NCBI GenBank assembly: GCA_964562985.1
Contig: CAZLWE010000040.1
Location: 1 to 30,329, forward strand
Direction: 5' to 3'
Source: SHLQ01 sp964562985
GTDB taxonomy: Bacteria > Actinomycetota > Acidimicrobiia > Acidimicrobiales > SHLQ01
DNA: 30,329 bases
Shown: piece after piece, positions 17,111 to 24,644 of the stretch
Layout: each line of letters begins with the position of its first letter
Position numbering within the stretch: position 1 is the first letter of the stretch
The notes under the pieces: model-generated
Seen by the model: only the letters and a program-made list of their open reading frames with translations
Databases searched by the model: none
What the model was told of the DNA's origin: nothing
Translations under genes and position numbers: made by a program

Positions 17111-17482
17111 ATGTCCGACGTATTACTCGCAACCGATGCCGACTGGCTCTTTGACGACGTCACCGCAGCCCTTGGCGGCTCCCACGATGTTCACCGGGTC
17201 CGCGAAGGCACCGAAGTGGCTGCTGCAGTGAGTGAAGTGGAGCCAAATCTCATCATTCTCGACCTCCAAATCGGGAACATGGGCGGCGTTGCGACATCGT
17301 TGTTGCTCAAACAAGAGGCCCGTGCGGGGCGACTGCCCGAGGCACCGATAATGCTCTTGCTCGACCGCTCCGCCGATGAGTACCTCGCCTCGCAATCCGA
17401 CGCTGATGCGTGGGTGGTCAAGCCGCTGAACTCACTGGCGTTACGCCGCGCAGCGCAGGATCTTCTCCCAGAGCCCGTCTAG
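17111..17482 (+). CDS. Receiver-only response regulator (CheY-like)
   Basis: A single-domain receiver of 123 residues without an output domain. The phosphoacceptor is D51 in LIILDLQIGNMGG, and the conserved lysine is K104 in WVVKPL. The acidic pocket near the N-terminus is reduced (LLATDADW in place of the usual VDDD), and the Thr/Ser switch position after beta-4 reads LLLD, so it departs from the canonical phosphorylation switch. I chose the ATG at 17111; an upstream in-frame start at 17093 adds six residues. It is divergent from the STAS gene across 115 bp, so the two may share regulation. No histidine kinase is near. Confidence 0.85.
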   Translation: MSDVLLATDADWLFDDVTAALGGSHDVHRVREGTEVAAAVSEVEPNLIILDLQIGNMGGVATSLLLKQEARAGRLPEAPIMLLLDRSADEYLASQSDADAWVVKPLNSLALRRAAQDLLPEPV

Positions 17483-17554
17483 AACTCGTCGGTCCGAGGT
17501 CGGCCGTACAACCCCGGTTTCGCCACGTTGGTTCCGTTCACTAGTCTTTAGAAC

Positions 17555-18082
17555 ATGGTTACGGCCTTGCGATCATTGCCACCTCGGACGTGGCTTCGAG
17601 CGGTCCCCTACGCAGTCATCGCCGCGCTCTTCATCGGAATCCCGTCGGACATCATCGATACGCCGATCTTTGGTCGCCCCGTCGAACTTCGAAGCATCGA
17701 CTATGTGATCTGGCTGATTTCTTCGGCCCTCATCGGGCTGACTTTCGCAATCCGACTTCCAAACCGTCTGCGCGAAGCGGAGGAGAAGAACGACATCCGC
17801 GCGACCTGGGGCGGATTCGCATCTTTCCTCGCCGTTGGATGCCCGGTCTGCAATCAGTTTGTTGTGGCCGCCCTCGGCACCAGCGGAGCCCTCACCTGGT
17901 GGGCGCCGGTACAACCGATCTTCGGAGCGCTTGCGATCGGCTTTGTGCTGTGGGCATTGCGCACTCGGCTGCACACCTACCAACTCGTCGCCTGCCCCGC
18001 TCCGAAGAGCCCGGCGAAATTGTCCGGAGATGCACAGACACCATCAATCCCGGTCGCAACCCAGCAGATCCAGCTGCCCTAG
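17555..18082 (+). CDS. Small membrane protein with a CPVC motif, unknown function
   Basis: A 175-residue protein with four likely helices: about 14-30, 48-66, 88-110 (around FASFLAVGCPVCNQFVVAALG) and 115-135. The two cysteines of GCPVCN sit at the membrane entry of the third helix. A further Cys (ACPAPK) follows the last helix. The C-terminal 40 residues are Pro/Ser/Gln-rich and polar. A CPxC motif in a membrane protein suggests thiol exchange or soft-metal binding, but I do not recognise a named family and assign no function. It is followed at once by a strong hairpin terminator. Confidence 0.75.
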   Translation: MVTALRSLPPRTWLRAVPYAVIAALFIGIPSDIIDTPIFGRPVELRSIDYVIWLISSALIGLTFAIRLPNRLREAEEKNDIRATWGGFASFLAVGCPVCNQFVVAALGTSGALTWWAPVQPIFGALAIGFVLWALRTRLHTYQLVACPAPKSPAKLSGDAQTPSIPVATQQIQLP

Positions 18083-18098
18083 CGACGAAAACACCAAA

Positions 18099-18122
18099 GA
18101 GCCCCCACCGTGGTGGGGGCTC
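18099..18122. terminator. Bidirectional hairpin terminator between convergent genes
   Basis: GAGCCCCCACC / GGTGGGGGCTC form a perfect inverted repeat with 11-base arms and a tiny centre; the innermost pairs open to make a loop. It lies 16 bp after the CPVC membrane protein gene and 45 bp after the convergent site-2 protease gene. On the minus strand the hairpin is followed by a T-rich tract, so it should serve the protease transcript best. Confidence 0.85.
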
Positions 18123-18167
18123 AAGGTTTACGCTTGGGCTGGGTGAGTTTGCCAGAGTGCCGGGTGA

Positions 18168-19280
18168 CTAAGCCGGCTGCAGCGAGAGAACTCCGGCCAA
18201 GTCGAGATACCCGACCTGTTCTCCGGCCCTGTTGTAAACGAGCACGTGACGCTTGCCCGATTCTTGGGCTCGCTGGATGACTACGGGCATCGCCTCATCG
18301 ACGACGGCGCTGAAGAAGTCACTCCAATGGACCACAAGGCCCTCTGCGAACATTTCCGTACGTAGTGCCGGTGGAACTTTGCTGACCGCACTCGAGGGGA
18401 TGAGTCCTTCGACGCCATCTTGGCCCCAAAGTGGGAATGCAACAGGCTTATCGTAGCCGATGCTCATCGACTCAAGACCGGCGACCGTGATGCCCCGGGT
18501 GATTGGGGCGACGATCGGCAGCATCGAGGTTGCGACACCTGCCGTCTCGACTCGTTGCTTGGCTTCGGCACGTGCCCGCTCGGCACCAGCGGCCGATCGG
18601 AGGAAGAAGCCGAGGATCGCCAAGACGAACGTTCCGTTGCCGGTGAACAGTCCGATAATGCCGATTGCGAGAAGGGCGTTACCAAAGAACTGTCCGGCCT
18701 TTGCGGCCGTAGCCCGTGCCTGATGGCGGTTGCGCCTGCCACTCCAGAGAGCGGCGGCCAGTACACGTCCACCGTCAAGAGGAGCGGCAGGGATCAGGTT
18801 GAATACGGCGAGCCCCAGGTTCACCAGAGCGAGGTAGCCGAGAGTGAACCTCAGCAGGCCTCCGCCCACGATGAAGGTGCTAATGAACCAGGTGCTTGCG
18901 AAGATCGCCGCAAGGGCGACGCTGACTGCGGGGCCAGCGATAGCAATGCGGAACTCCGCACCGGGGTTGTCGGCCTCTTTTTCGAGTTCGGCGACTCCAC
19001 CGAGGAACCAGAGCGTGATGGCCCGGACCTTGATGTCGTTGCGCTGAGCCACGATTGCGTGGCCGAGCTCGTGGGCGAGGATGGAAGCGAAGATGAGTGT
19101 CACGTTCACCACTGCGAATACCCAGAGGCTGAAGGTGGAAGAGCCGGCAACGGAAGCTGGAAGAATTCCGAGAGCGAGATTGAGAGTATAGAATCCGGCG
19201 ATCAGGAGTAGCCCCCAGTTGATACCAACGGGGATTCCCGAGATCGTACCGAGTCGCAGCGATTGCCGCATGTGAACCAC
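18168..19280 (-). CDS. Site-2 protease family zinc metalloprotease (M50, CBS-type)
   Basis: An intramembrane protease that cleaves membrane-anchored substrates such as anti-sigma factors. The 370 residues start at a GTG; an ATG three codons later is an alternative, and both follow an AAAGGA. The zinc motif HELGH lies in a helix (H70, E71, H74) and the third ligand in APLDGG (D169). Six or so helices span about 15-250. The C-terminal 130 residues look like a degenerate CBS pair and should be cytoplasmic. This resembles the Rip3/SpoIVFB-like subgroup rather than the PDZ-containing RseP type. No candidate substrate gene is adjacent. The hairpin at 18099-18122 terminates it. Confidence 0.93.
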   Translation of the reverse strand: MVHMRQSLRLGTISGIPVGINWGLLLIAGFYTLNLALGILPASVAGSSTFSLWVFAVVNVTLIFASILAHELGHAIVAQRNDIKVRAITLWFLGGVAELEKEADNPGAEFRIAIAGPAVSVALAAIFASTWFISTFIVGGGLLRFTLGYLALVNLGLAVFNLIPAAPLDGGRVLAAALWSGRRNRHQARATAAKAGQFFGNALLAIGIIGLFTGNGTFVLAILGFFLRSAAGAERARAEAKQRVETAGVATSMLPIVAPITRGITVAGLESMSIGYDKPVAFPLWGQDGVEGLIPSSAVSKVPPALRTEMFAEGLVVHWSDFFSAVVDEAMPVVIQRAQESGKRHVLVYNRAGEQVGYLDLAGVLSLQPA

Positions 19281-19403
19281 ATTTCCTTTCGTGAGATGAG
19301 GGGGCTTGGATACTAAGAAGAACCCGGTGTCAAGAGGCCGTGTTTCGTTTGGCCTGAAAAGAAGTGGAAAACCGTTGAGAACTCGGGCAGAACGCCCTCA
19401 AGT

Positions 19404-19940
19404 TCAGGAATTATCGCTGAGCTGATCACCCTGAACGATGGTGAAAGGCGACAGTTCCACACCTGCGCCGGTCCAGAACCAATCGTCGCCGTCACGGAAG
19501 ACGTCGTATTCGTCCCAACCGGGAAACGGTGGCCAAAGACTCTCGTACTGGCCGGTGGTGACGTTCACGCGCCATTCGCCGGTAGATCCCGATGGAGCAC
19601 CATCTGGTTGGTAGATGGTGGCGCCGCTCGGATCGAAGAACTGGCGGTAGTCCTCCCCGACCCAGTTGCCGATGGCGGTGTTGCCCGAAAGCACTGCCAC
19701 GAGGTCCTCACCAGAAACGAGAACGAGGCCGCTCTCTGGAGCAGCCTCGTTCGAGTCAATCGATGATGTGGGGACGTTGGACGTGGACGTCGGACTCTCC
19801 AGCACCGTCACCGACGGTGCGGTCGTATCGGGACTCGCCGTATCCGAGGCGAGATCGATTGGGGTTTCGGCTCCTCCGCTACACGCTGCAAGAACCACCG
19901 TTCCGGCGAGCGCCAATCCGCGGAGCCGAGCCCGCGTCAT
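19404..19940 (-). CDS. Secreted lipoprotein, 178 aa, unknown function
   Basis: The signal peptide ends in a clear lipobox (VVLAACSGG, Cys at about residue 20). A Ser/Thr/Pro-rich linker follows (about 25-65), then a compact domain (about 70-178) rich in Trp and Gly with VGEDYRQFFDPSGATIYQPDG and ends near WFWTGAGVELSP. The pattern suggests an extracytoplasmic beta-structured domain. I do not recognise a named family. Its ATG overlaps the stop of the upstream thioredoxin/MsrA-like gene (ATGA), so the two are translationally coupled and probably act together. Confidence 0.8.
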   Translation of the reverse strand: MTRARLRGLALAGTVVLAACSGGAETPIDLASDTASPDTTAPSVTVLESPTSTSNVPTSSIDSNEAAPESGLVLVSGEDLVAVLSGNTAIGNWVGEDYRQFFDPSGATIYQPDGAPSGSTGEWRVNVTTGQYESLWPPFPGWDEYDVFRDGDDWFWTGAGVELSPFTIVQGDQLSDNS

Positions 19941-20830
19941 CGCTGGCTTGGAAACAGGAAGCGGTCGGCGCTGTCGCGACGGGTTCGAGAGAACGCGTTG
20001 AGCTTTGTGAGTTGACTCGGGGTGTAGTTGCCGTTGACGTTGCGGCCGAGTTGTCGTTTCTGATCGCTTTCCGGTGCCTTGCGGTATCGGCCGGTGCTCT
20101 TGGTCGTCGCACCTCTCCCGAGACGTTGCAGGTCGGCGCTATCTGCGAAGACTGCGCTCGCCACGTTGCGACGAGCGGCCCTCTCATACAACCCTTCGAG
20201 ACTTATTGCCCGGCGGTCGTAAACGACGCGAGTGACCTCGTGGCCATGCATGAAGCCAGCCTCAGTATTTACCACGCCTTCGATCTGTCCGATCTCCATT
20301 TCGCCAACCCAGAAACATGGCTGGGCGAGAAAAGCCTCGTCGAGATGTTCGCTATGTTCTTGCTCGAGCAGCCGAAGATGGTCGGGAATTTCTCGTCCGG
20401 CAACCTCGAGGGTCGCAACCATTCGGGCGAGCAGCGGACCGGTCTCCCAAACGCGATCGCGGCGAGCGATGATGTCCTCGCCAGCAGAATCGAGGAAACG
20501 CACAACTTGGTAGTTCCAAGCTGGTTCGCCGTACTGACGAAGCACCTCGGCATCGCGGCCACCGGAGTTGTTGTGGATCAGCAAAGGAACAAACTCACGC
20601 TCGATGGCCTCGACAACGAACGGGTTGGACAGCACGTCCTTGCCGAACTGTTTGCATCCGGCACACCCGGGTACTTCCTGAAATAGCGCGAATACTGGTC
20701 GACCGGTTTCGGCGGATGCAGCGAGCGCGTCATCTAGTTCGCGCATCCATTCAACGGTTCCGGTCTCGATCGGTTGTGAGCGCGAGCGTGTCGCATCAAG
20801 GACAGCAGAGGGCCTACGAAAGAGTTTCAT
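19937..20830 (-). CDS. Thioredoxin-like domain fused to a shortened MsrA-like domain
   Basis: A 297-residue protein from the ATG at 20830; the frame is open to 20923, but the upstream part overlaps the divergent gene. Residues 30-150 are a thioredoxin-like fold with the redox pair VPGCAGCKQFG (C56, C59). Residues 165-230 resemble the core of peptide methionine sulfoxide reductase A: PCFWVGEMEIGQIEGVVNTE (C172 as the catalytic cysteine) and later VTRVVYDRRAISLEGL. The stretches typical of full MsrA (GYAGG...NPTY and the C-terminal DPT/YRS region) are missing. The basic C-terminal tail is unlike either family. A self-contained reductase for oxidised methionine or another sulfoxide is a possible reading. 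No signal peptide is seen. It is coupled to the lipoprotein gene downstream. Confidence 0.8.
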   Translation of the reverse strand: MKLFRRPSAVLDATRSRSQPIETGTVEWMRELDDALAASAETGRPVFALFQEVPGCAGCKQFGKDVLSNPFVVEAIEREFVPLLIHNNSGGRDAEVLRQYGEPAWNYQVVRFLDSAGEDIIARRDRVWETGPLLARMVATLEVAGREIPDHLRLLEQEHSEHLDEAFLAQPCFWVGEMEIGQIEGVVNTEAGFMHGHEVTRVVYDRRAISLEGLYERAARRNVASAVFADSADLQRLGRGATTKSTGRYRKAPESDQKRQLGRNVNGNYTPSQLTKLNAFSRTRRDSADRFLFPSQR

Positions 20831-20916
20831 AACAATTGGAACCGTAGTAGCCGCTGCACCCTTCCGCTGGAGTGGAAAACTTATGAACAACGGAAATAGC
20901 GCCCATCGGACCCAAA

Positions 20917-21957
20917 TTGACACACCGAACGCCCGGTGCGCTGCTAAACCGGAGAGTACTGCCTGGTGGTCGGAGCGCAGCGCCGGTGGACCTCACACCT
21001 GATCAATACAGAATTCTCTTCGGTGACGAACCACCGGTCGGAGAGTCACGTCCTGACGAGAGGCCGACGCGCATCACCGCGTCGCATAAGACGACCTTTG
21101 ACGTACCTTCCGGGGACCGATATGTCCCAATCGTCACCGAAAGGCGAAGTCCCGCACTCTCGCTCGCGGAGCCAATCGACACTACGGCTGGGCAACGTCG
21201 ACTCACAGCCAGACACGTCGTCATACCGCTGCTGGTCTTCCTTGGGTTGATCATCTCACCATTCGTTTTGGATCGACTGGAAGACGAAGCCGAAACGGAG
21301 GTGCTATCGGAGGCGGTCGTCGCCGTCGAACCTCGCGCTATCGAGTCGTCGACTACTCCGACTGAGCAGAACGTCGAGCCTTCACCTCAGCTCGCTGAGC
21401 TCGAGGGCGAGCGAGCGCTCGGGGCTCTGGAGACTGCCAACGTTGTGGAAAGTCACGCGACTACCGACCTCTTCGACGCTGACGAGTATCTGGCCGACAC
21501 GTGGCCAGATGGAGATGGCGACTGCCAATCGGATCGTGAAGAGTTGCTCATCGACCGATCTACTATCGAGGTGACGCTCGACGTCGATGGGTGCCGGGTT
21601 GTAGCGGGCCAGTGGATCGATGCGTTCACCGGCTCAGAACTCACCGACCCCGAAGAGCTTCGCATCGTTCGGACCGTGCCGCTAGAGATCGCCCACCTCG
21701 CAGGAGCGACAAGTTGGACCCGAGCACAGAAACGCGCCTTCGCCGTCGACGTTGCATTCGAGCCAAGTCTCATGGTCGTGACAGCGGAGATGGCTGAGGC
21801 ACGAGGAGAACGCGGGCCTGGCGAATGGCAGCCTGAACCGGCCTTCCAATGCCGCTACGCGGTCGATTGGGTGGCGGTCAAGAGCCGCTGGAATCTGAGT
21901 TATGAGACACAGGAGCTCGAGTCACTGCAAGACATGTTGGCCACATGCCGCTCCTAG
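20917..21957 (+). CDS. Membrane-anchored DUF1524-like HNH protein, catalytic residues lost
   Basis: The 346-residue reading starts at TTG 20917 (stop at 20884 upstream). A GTG at 20986 with GGAG about 10 nt before it is equally credible. One helix lies at about 100-118. The long Glu/Ser/Thr-rich segment (120-195) should be outside the cell, followed by a domain matching secreted GmrSD/DUF1524-type HNH nucleases: DGDCQSDREELL, DDGCRV-like DVDGCRV, GATSWTRAQKRAFA, and the ending FQCRYAVDWVAVK with C344. The catalytic DHxV segment reads IVRTVPL (V251, R252), and the NxxK motif reads AEAR (293-296). Four cysteines (203, 226, 312, 344) remain, probably as two disulfides. The fold seems kept but nuclease activity is unlikely. 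Confidence 0.8.
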   Translation: MTHRTPGALLNRRVLPGGRSAAPVDLTPDQYRILFGDEPPVGESRPDERPTRITASHKTTFDVPSGDRYVPIVTERRSPALSLAEPIDTTAGQRRLTARHVVIPLLVFLGLIISPFVLDRLEDEAETEVLSEAVVAVEPRAIESSTTPTEQNVEPSPQLAELEGERALGALETANVVESHATTDLFDADEYLADTWPDGDGDCQSDREELLIDRSTIEVTLDVDGCRVVAGQWIDAFTGSELTDPEELRIVRTVPLEIAHLAGATSWTRAQKRAFAVDVAFEPSLMVVTAEMAEARGERGPGEWQPEPAFQCRYAVDWVAVKSRWNLSYETQELESLQDMLATCRS

Positions 21958-22041
21958 AGCGTAAGTTGGGTTCGCGGAGCGTAGTCTTTTGGCGGGAAAC
22001 CTCCAGAGACGCCCACCAGCGCCGAAGGATCCACGGGCGTA

Positions 22042-22056
22042 TATGGCGCGGCCATA
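22042..22056. promoter_or_regulatory. Palindrome upstream of the FAS1-OmpA gene
   Basis: TATGGC-GCG-GCCATA is a perfect inverted repeat with 6-base arms, 69 bp before the start at 22125. A second weaker hairpin, CACTG-TCATCC-CAGTG, follows directly. It could be an operator. No matching site was found elsewhere in the window. Confidence 0.35.
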
Positions 22057-22124
22057 CACTGTCATCCCAGTGGGGCCCCCTCAACTAATGTCAGTTGTGG
22101 TTAGGACAAGCGAAGCATTCGAAT

Positions 22125-24224
22125 ATGAGCGACTCTGAAAAATCAATGAGCGATATTGAAGCGCTTGCAAGTAAAGCGCAAGCGATGTTGGAACGCGTGA
22201 AGGCTTCAGCCGAACCGCTGGACTCTCCAACCTCAGCAACCGCGCCTTCGATCGAAGACACGTCAGGTGAGCCCGATGGCGACGTCGTCTCTGAAGAACT
22301 GCCCGCACCGGAGACAGCCGAGGCCGTCGAGATCTCTGAGCTCGACGTCGACGACGAGCTCGTTGCCACCGAGGATGAGGTGGCCACAGGCGACTCTGAC
22401 GCCGATATCGACACCGTCGAGGAAGTTGAAGCCGACACCGCCGGCGACGACCAGGACATCGAAGTCGAGGAAGTCGATAGCGACACCGACGAGAAAGTCG
22501 CAGTACCCGAAGAAGCCGACACCGCCGATGCCATCGAGGACGTAGAAGCCGATGACGTCGAAATCGAAGAAGTCGATAGCGACACCGACGAGAAAGTCGC
22601 AGTACCCGAAGAAGCCGACACCGCCGATGCCATCGAGGACGTAGAAATCGAGGCGGAGACCCCCGCTGTCGATACCGATTTATCGGAACAAGAAGTCGAA
22701 TCCAGCGAGGACGCCTTCGAAGGTGTCACCCCTCTGATCACCGGTAACGGTGAATCCGGCGTAGAGACTGCATGGCCAAGTCTCGAAACACAACTCCCAG
22801 AATCCCTAGACGATTCGCCAGTGGAATCGATCGAAGTCCACGACATCGCCGAAGAAGTCGAGGACATCACCGAAGAAACAGCACCCGAGATCGAGGATCT
22901 GCCGGTTGACGAGACCGATGCGCCCGAACTTGTCGACGACGAGCCCCTAGGGATTTCGCGAGCCGATGGTGAGGAACCATCAATCGGGGGCCTTGGGCTA
23001 GACGACGAAGGTTCGTTTGACGATGTTGAATTCCGCGACGTCCTGGACTCCGAGGGTTCAGAGGGCGCTATTAGCGAAGCTGAGTTCGCGGCCGCGTTTG
23101 ACTCGGTTGATGCCGCAGATCTCAGTGATGGCTCCACTGCCAACACGACGGTGGTCCCGGTGTCTTCGGTCGATGGCGTCGACGACGAGAGCTCCGACCT
23201 GCGGGCTTCAGAAGTTGCTGCATCGCAAAAGCGACGACACCCATTACTCCTATTGCTCATAGTCATTCCGCTCGCGATTCTGGTCCTGTTCGGCGATCAG
23301 ATCTTTGATCGTGCCGCGAACGACGCTGCCGAAGTTGAGACCGGCATCACCGAGCCTGAGGCACCGGACGCAACCGAAACCCCAACGACCGAGCCCACTA
23401 TTACGGAAGCCACAACGACGGTGGCCCCGACCACCAGCGAGGCCCCAGCCACTACCCAGACCCCAACCACCGTGGCTCAGGCTCAGACCGCCTGGGACCT
23501 GCTTGGCGAAGCCAGCAACACGAACAATTTCGTGAGTTTGGCCTCCGGGTTTGGCCTGCAAGAACTTCTCGAAGGCGGCAGCGAGTTCACCGTCTTTGCC
23601 CCGTCGAATGCGGCGCTCGCTGCGCTAACGCCAGAACAGCTTGGCGTCCTCAGCGCAGATGCCGACGCCGCGGCAAACTTGATCGATTACCACATCATTG
23701 ATGGCCGTCTGACCACTGCGGAACTACGTGAGGGAGGATCCTTCACCACGCGATCAGGTCTTCCGATCGAAGTTACCGTCGATGGAGACAGCGTCGTTGT
23801 TAACGGCACGACCCAGCTACCAGAGGCGCTCGAGTCAGCGAATGGCAACGTCTTCGTGATCAGCAACGTCTTGGAAGCACCCTCGGTGAATGAGGCCCTC
23901 AACCTTGGAAACATCCAGTTTGAAACACTCTCAAATCGAATAACCCCAGCTGGGATTGCCGAGCTTGACCGAGCCGTAGCGTTCTTTCAGGAGAACCCGG
24001 ACGCCAACGCCTTGATCGAAGGCCACACCGACACCGATGGCAGCCCAGACGGCAACCAACGCCTATCTGACCGTCGAGCTCAAGCCGTGCTCGATTACTT
24101 GGTTTCCCAAGGAGTCAACGGAGGCCGCCTAGAGGCGCAAGGCTTCGGCGAGACGCAACCAGTCATTGTGAACGGCGTCGAAGACAAAGAAGCTAGCCGC
24201 CGAATCGAAATCGTATTGCGTTAG
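22125..24224 (+). CDS. Acidic-TM-FAS1-OmpA multidomain membrane protein
   Basis: A 699-residue protein from the ATG at 22125; an in-frame ATG seven codons later is an alternative. Residues 1-365 are extremely rich in Glu, Asp, Val and Ala and probably disordered. They include a 33-residue tandem duplication (116-148 and 149-181). One helix lies at about 374-392, preceded by KRR, which puts the acidic part inside and the rest outside by the positive-inside rule. A Thr/Pro linker (about 405-452) follows, then a fasciclin (FAS1) domain (about 455-590: FTVFAPSNAALAAL, DYHIIDG) and a C-terminal OmpA-type peptidoglycan-binding domain (about 599-699: IEGHTDTDGSPDGNQRLSDR, GFGETQPV). It should link the cytoplasm to peptidoglycan. 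The pairing of domains is known to me only loosely, and the acidic part is unrecognised. Confidence 0.9.
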   Translation: MSDSEKSMSDIEALASKAQAMLERVKASAEPLDSPTSATAPSIEDTSGEPDGDVVSEELPAPETAEAVEISELDVDDELVATEDEVATGDSDADIDTVEEVEADTAGDDQDIEVEEVDSDTDEKVAVPEEADTADAIEDVEADDVEIEEVDSDTDEKVAVPEEADTADAIEDVEIEAETPAVDTDLSEQEVESSEDAFEGVTPLITGNGESGVETAWPSLETQLPESLDDSPVESIEVHDIAEEVEDITEETAPEIEDLPVDETDAPELVDDEPLGISRADGEEPSIGGLGLDDEGSFDDVEFRDVLDSEGSEGAISEAEFAAAFDSVDAADLSDGSTANTTVVPVSSVDGVDDESSDLRASEVAASQKRRHPLLLLLIVIPLAILVLFGDQIFDRAANDAAEVETGITEPEAPDATETPTTEPTITEATTTVAPTTSEAPATTQTPTTVAQAQTAWDLLGEASNTNNFVSLASGFGLQELLEGGSEFTVFAPSNAALAALTPEQLGVLSADADAAANLIDYHIIDGRLTTAELREGGSFTTRSGLPIEVTVDGDSVVVNGTTQLPEALESANGNVFVISNVLEAPSVNEALNLGNIQFETLSNRITPAGIAELDRAVAFFQENPDANALIEGHTDTDGSPDGNQRLSDRRAQAVLDYLVSQGVNGGRLEAQGFGETQPVIVNGVEDKEASRRIEIVLR
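22470..22667 (+). repeat. 99-bp tandem duplication inside the FAS1-OmpA gene
   Basis: 78 bp are identical at 22470-22547 and 22569-22646, a period of 99 bp (33 codons), so the reading frame is kept. The lack of synonymous change between copies implies a recent duplication. It encodes an acidic unit starting EVDSDTDEKVAVPEEADTA. Confidence 0.9.
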
Positions 24225-24237
24225 CGCTGGTCGCTTA

Positions 24238-24284
24238 GGCGCCAGCGCCGCCGCGATTTTGGCGGCACACGCGTTCAGCTCGCT
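24238..24284 (+). repeat. Structured intergenic element, copy C
   Basis: Starts 13 nt after the FAS1-OmpA stop. Left arm GGCGCCA (24238-24244), inner GC-rich GCGCCGCCGC (24245-24254, three bases shorter than in copies A and B), unpaired GATTT (24255-24259), right arm TGGCGGC (24260-24266, one mismatch to the left arm), tail ACACGCGTTCAGCTCGCT (24267-24284). An alternative pairing, CGCTGG (24225-24230) with CCAGCG (24242-24247), is also possible and could compete with it. Confidence 0.7.
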
Positions 24285-24317
24285 CCCTCCCCGCTGGAGG
24301 ATGTGCAAGACCGGCGG

Positions 24318-24644
24318 CTAGTCCTCAGCGAGTATCCACTTGCGAGCGGCGTCTTGGTCGCCTTCGCCGTTGAGGAACTCCTGGAAGCGAACGTCCAGGG
24401 AAGGGTCCTCAGTGCCCCACGTGTGAGTAGGGCGAGCGGTCGCTGCGACTGCCGCTGCGGTTGCCGCAGCTGCGTGCTTGGCGGCCAACTGCCGTCCCTT
24501 GAATGCACGTACTGCTGCGTGCACCCGACGAAGCTGCTCCTCGGCAACGTTGGCACGATGTAGTGCGGCCTCAAGCTGCGCGGTCAACTGAGCAATCTGT
24601 TGGTCGCTATGGAGAATGGCTGCTGAAGAGTTCACAGTGTGCAA
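24318..24644 (-). CDS. Small predicted coiled-coil protein, 108 aa, unknown function
   Basis: Residues about 15-55 (SDQQIAQLTAQLEAALHRAN and the following EEQLRR) show heptad spacing of Leu and Ile typical of a coiled coil. An Ala-rich stretch (about 55-70) follows, then a more conserved-looking end with EDPSLDVRFQEFLNGEGDQD and AARKWIL. The start is TTG at 24644 or GTG at 24635; neither has a clear ribosome-binding site. It is divergent from the large repeat protein gene (140 bp apart) and convergent with the FAS1-OmpA gene, with element C between. I do not recognise the family. An interaction with the neighbouring helical repeat protein is a guess from position only. Confidence 0.6.
   Translation of the reverse strand: MHTVNSSAAILHSDQQIAQLTAQLEAALHRANVAEEQLRRVHAAVRAFKGRQLAAKHAAAATAAAVAATARPTHTWGTEDPSLDVRFQEFLNGEGDQDAARKWILAED

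Noticed and set aside
22091..23266. 391-residue Ser-rich antisense frame
   Set aside because: It is the shadow of the acidic coding region of the FAS1-OmpA gene (GAN/GTC codons read backwards as Ser/Thr).
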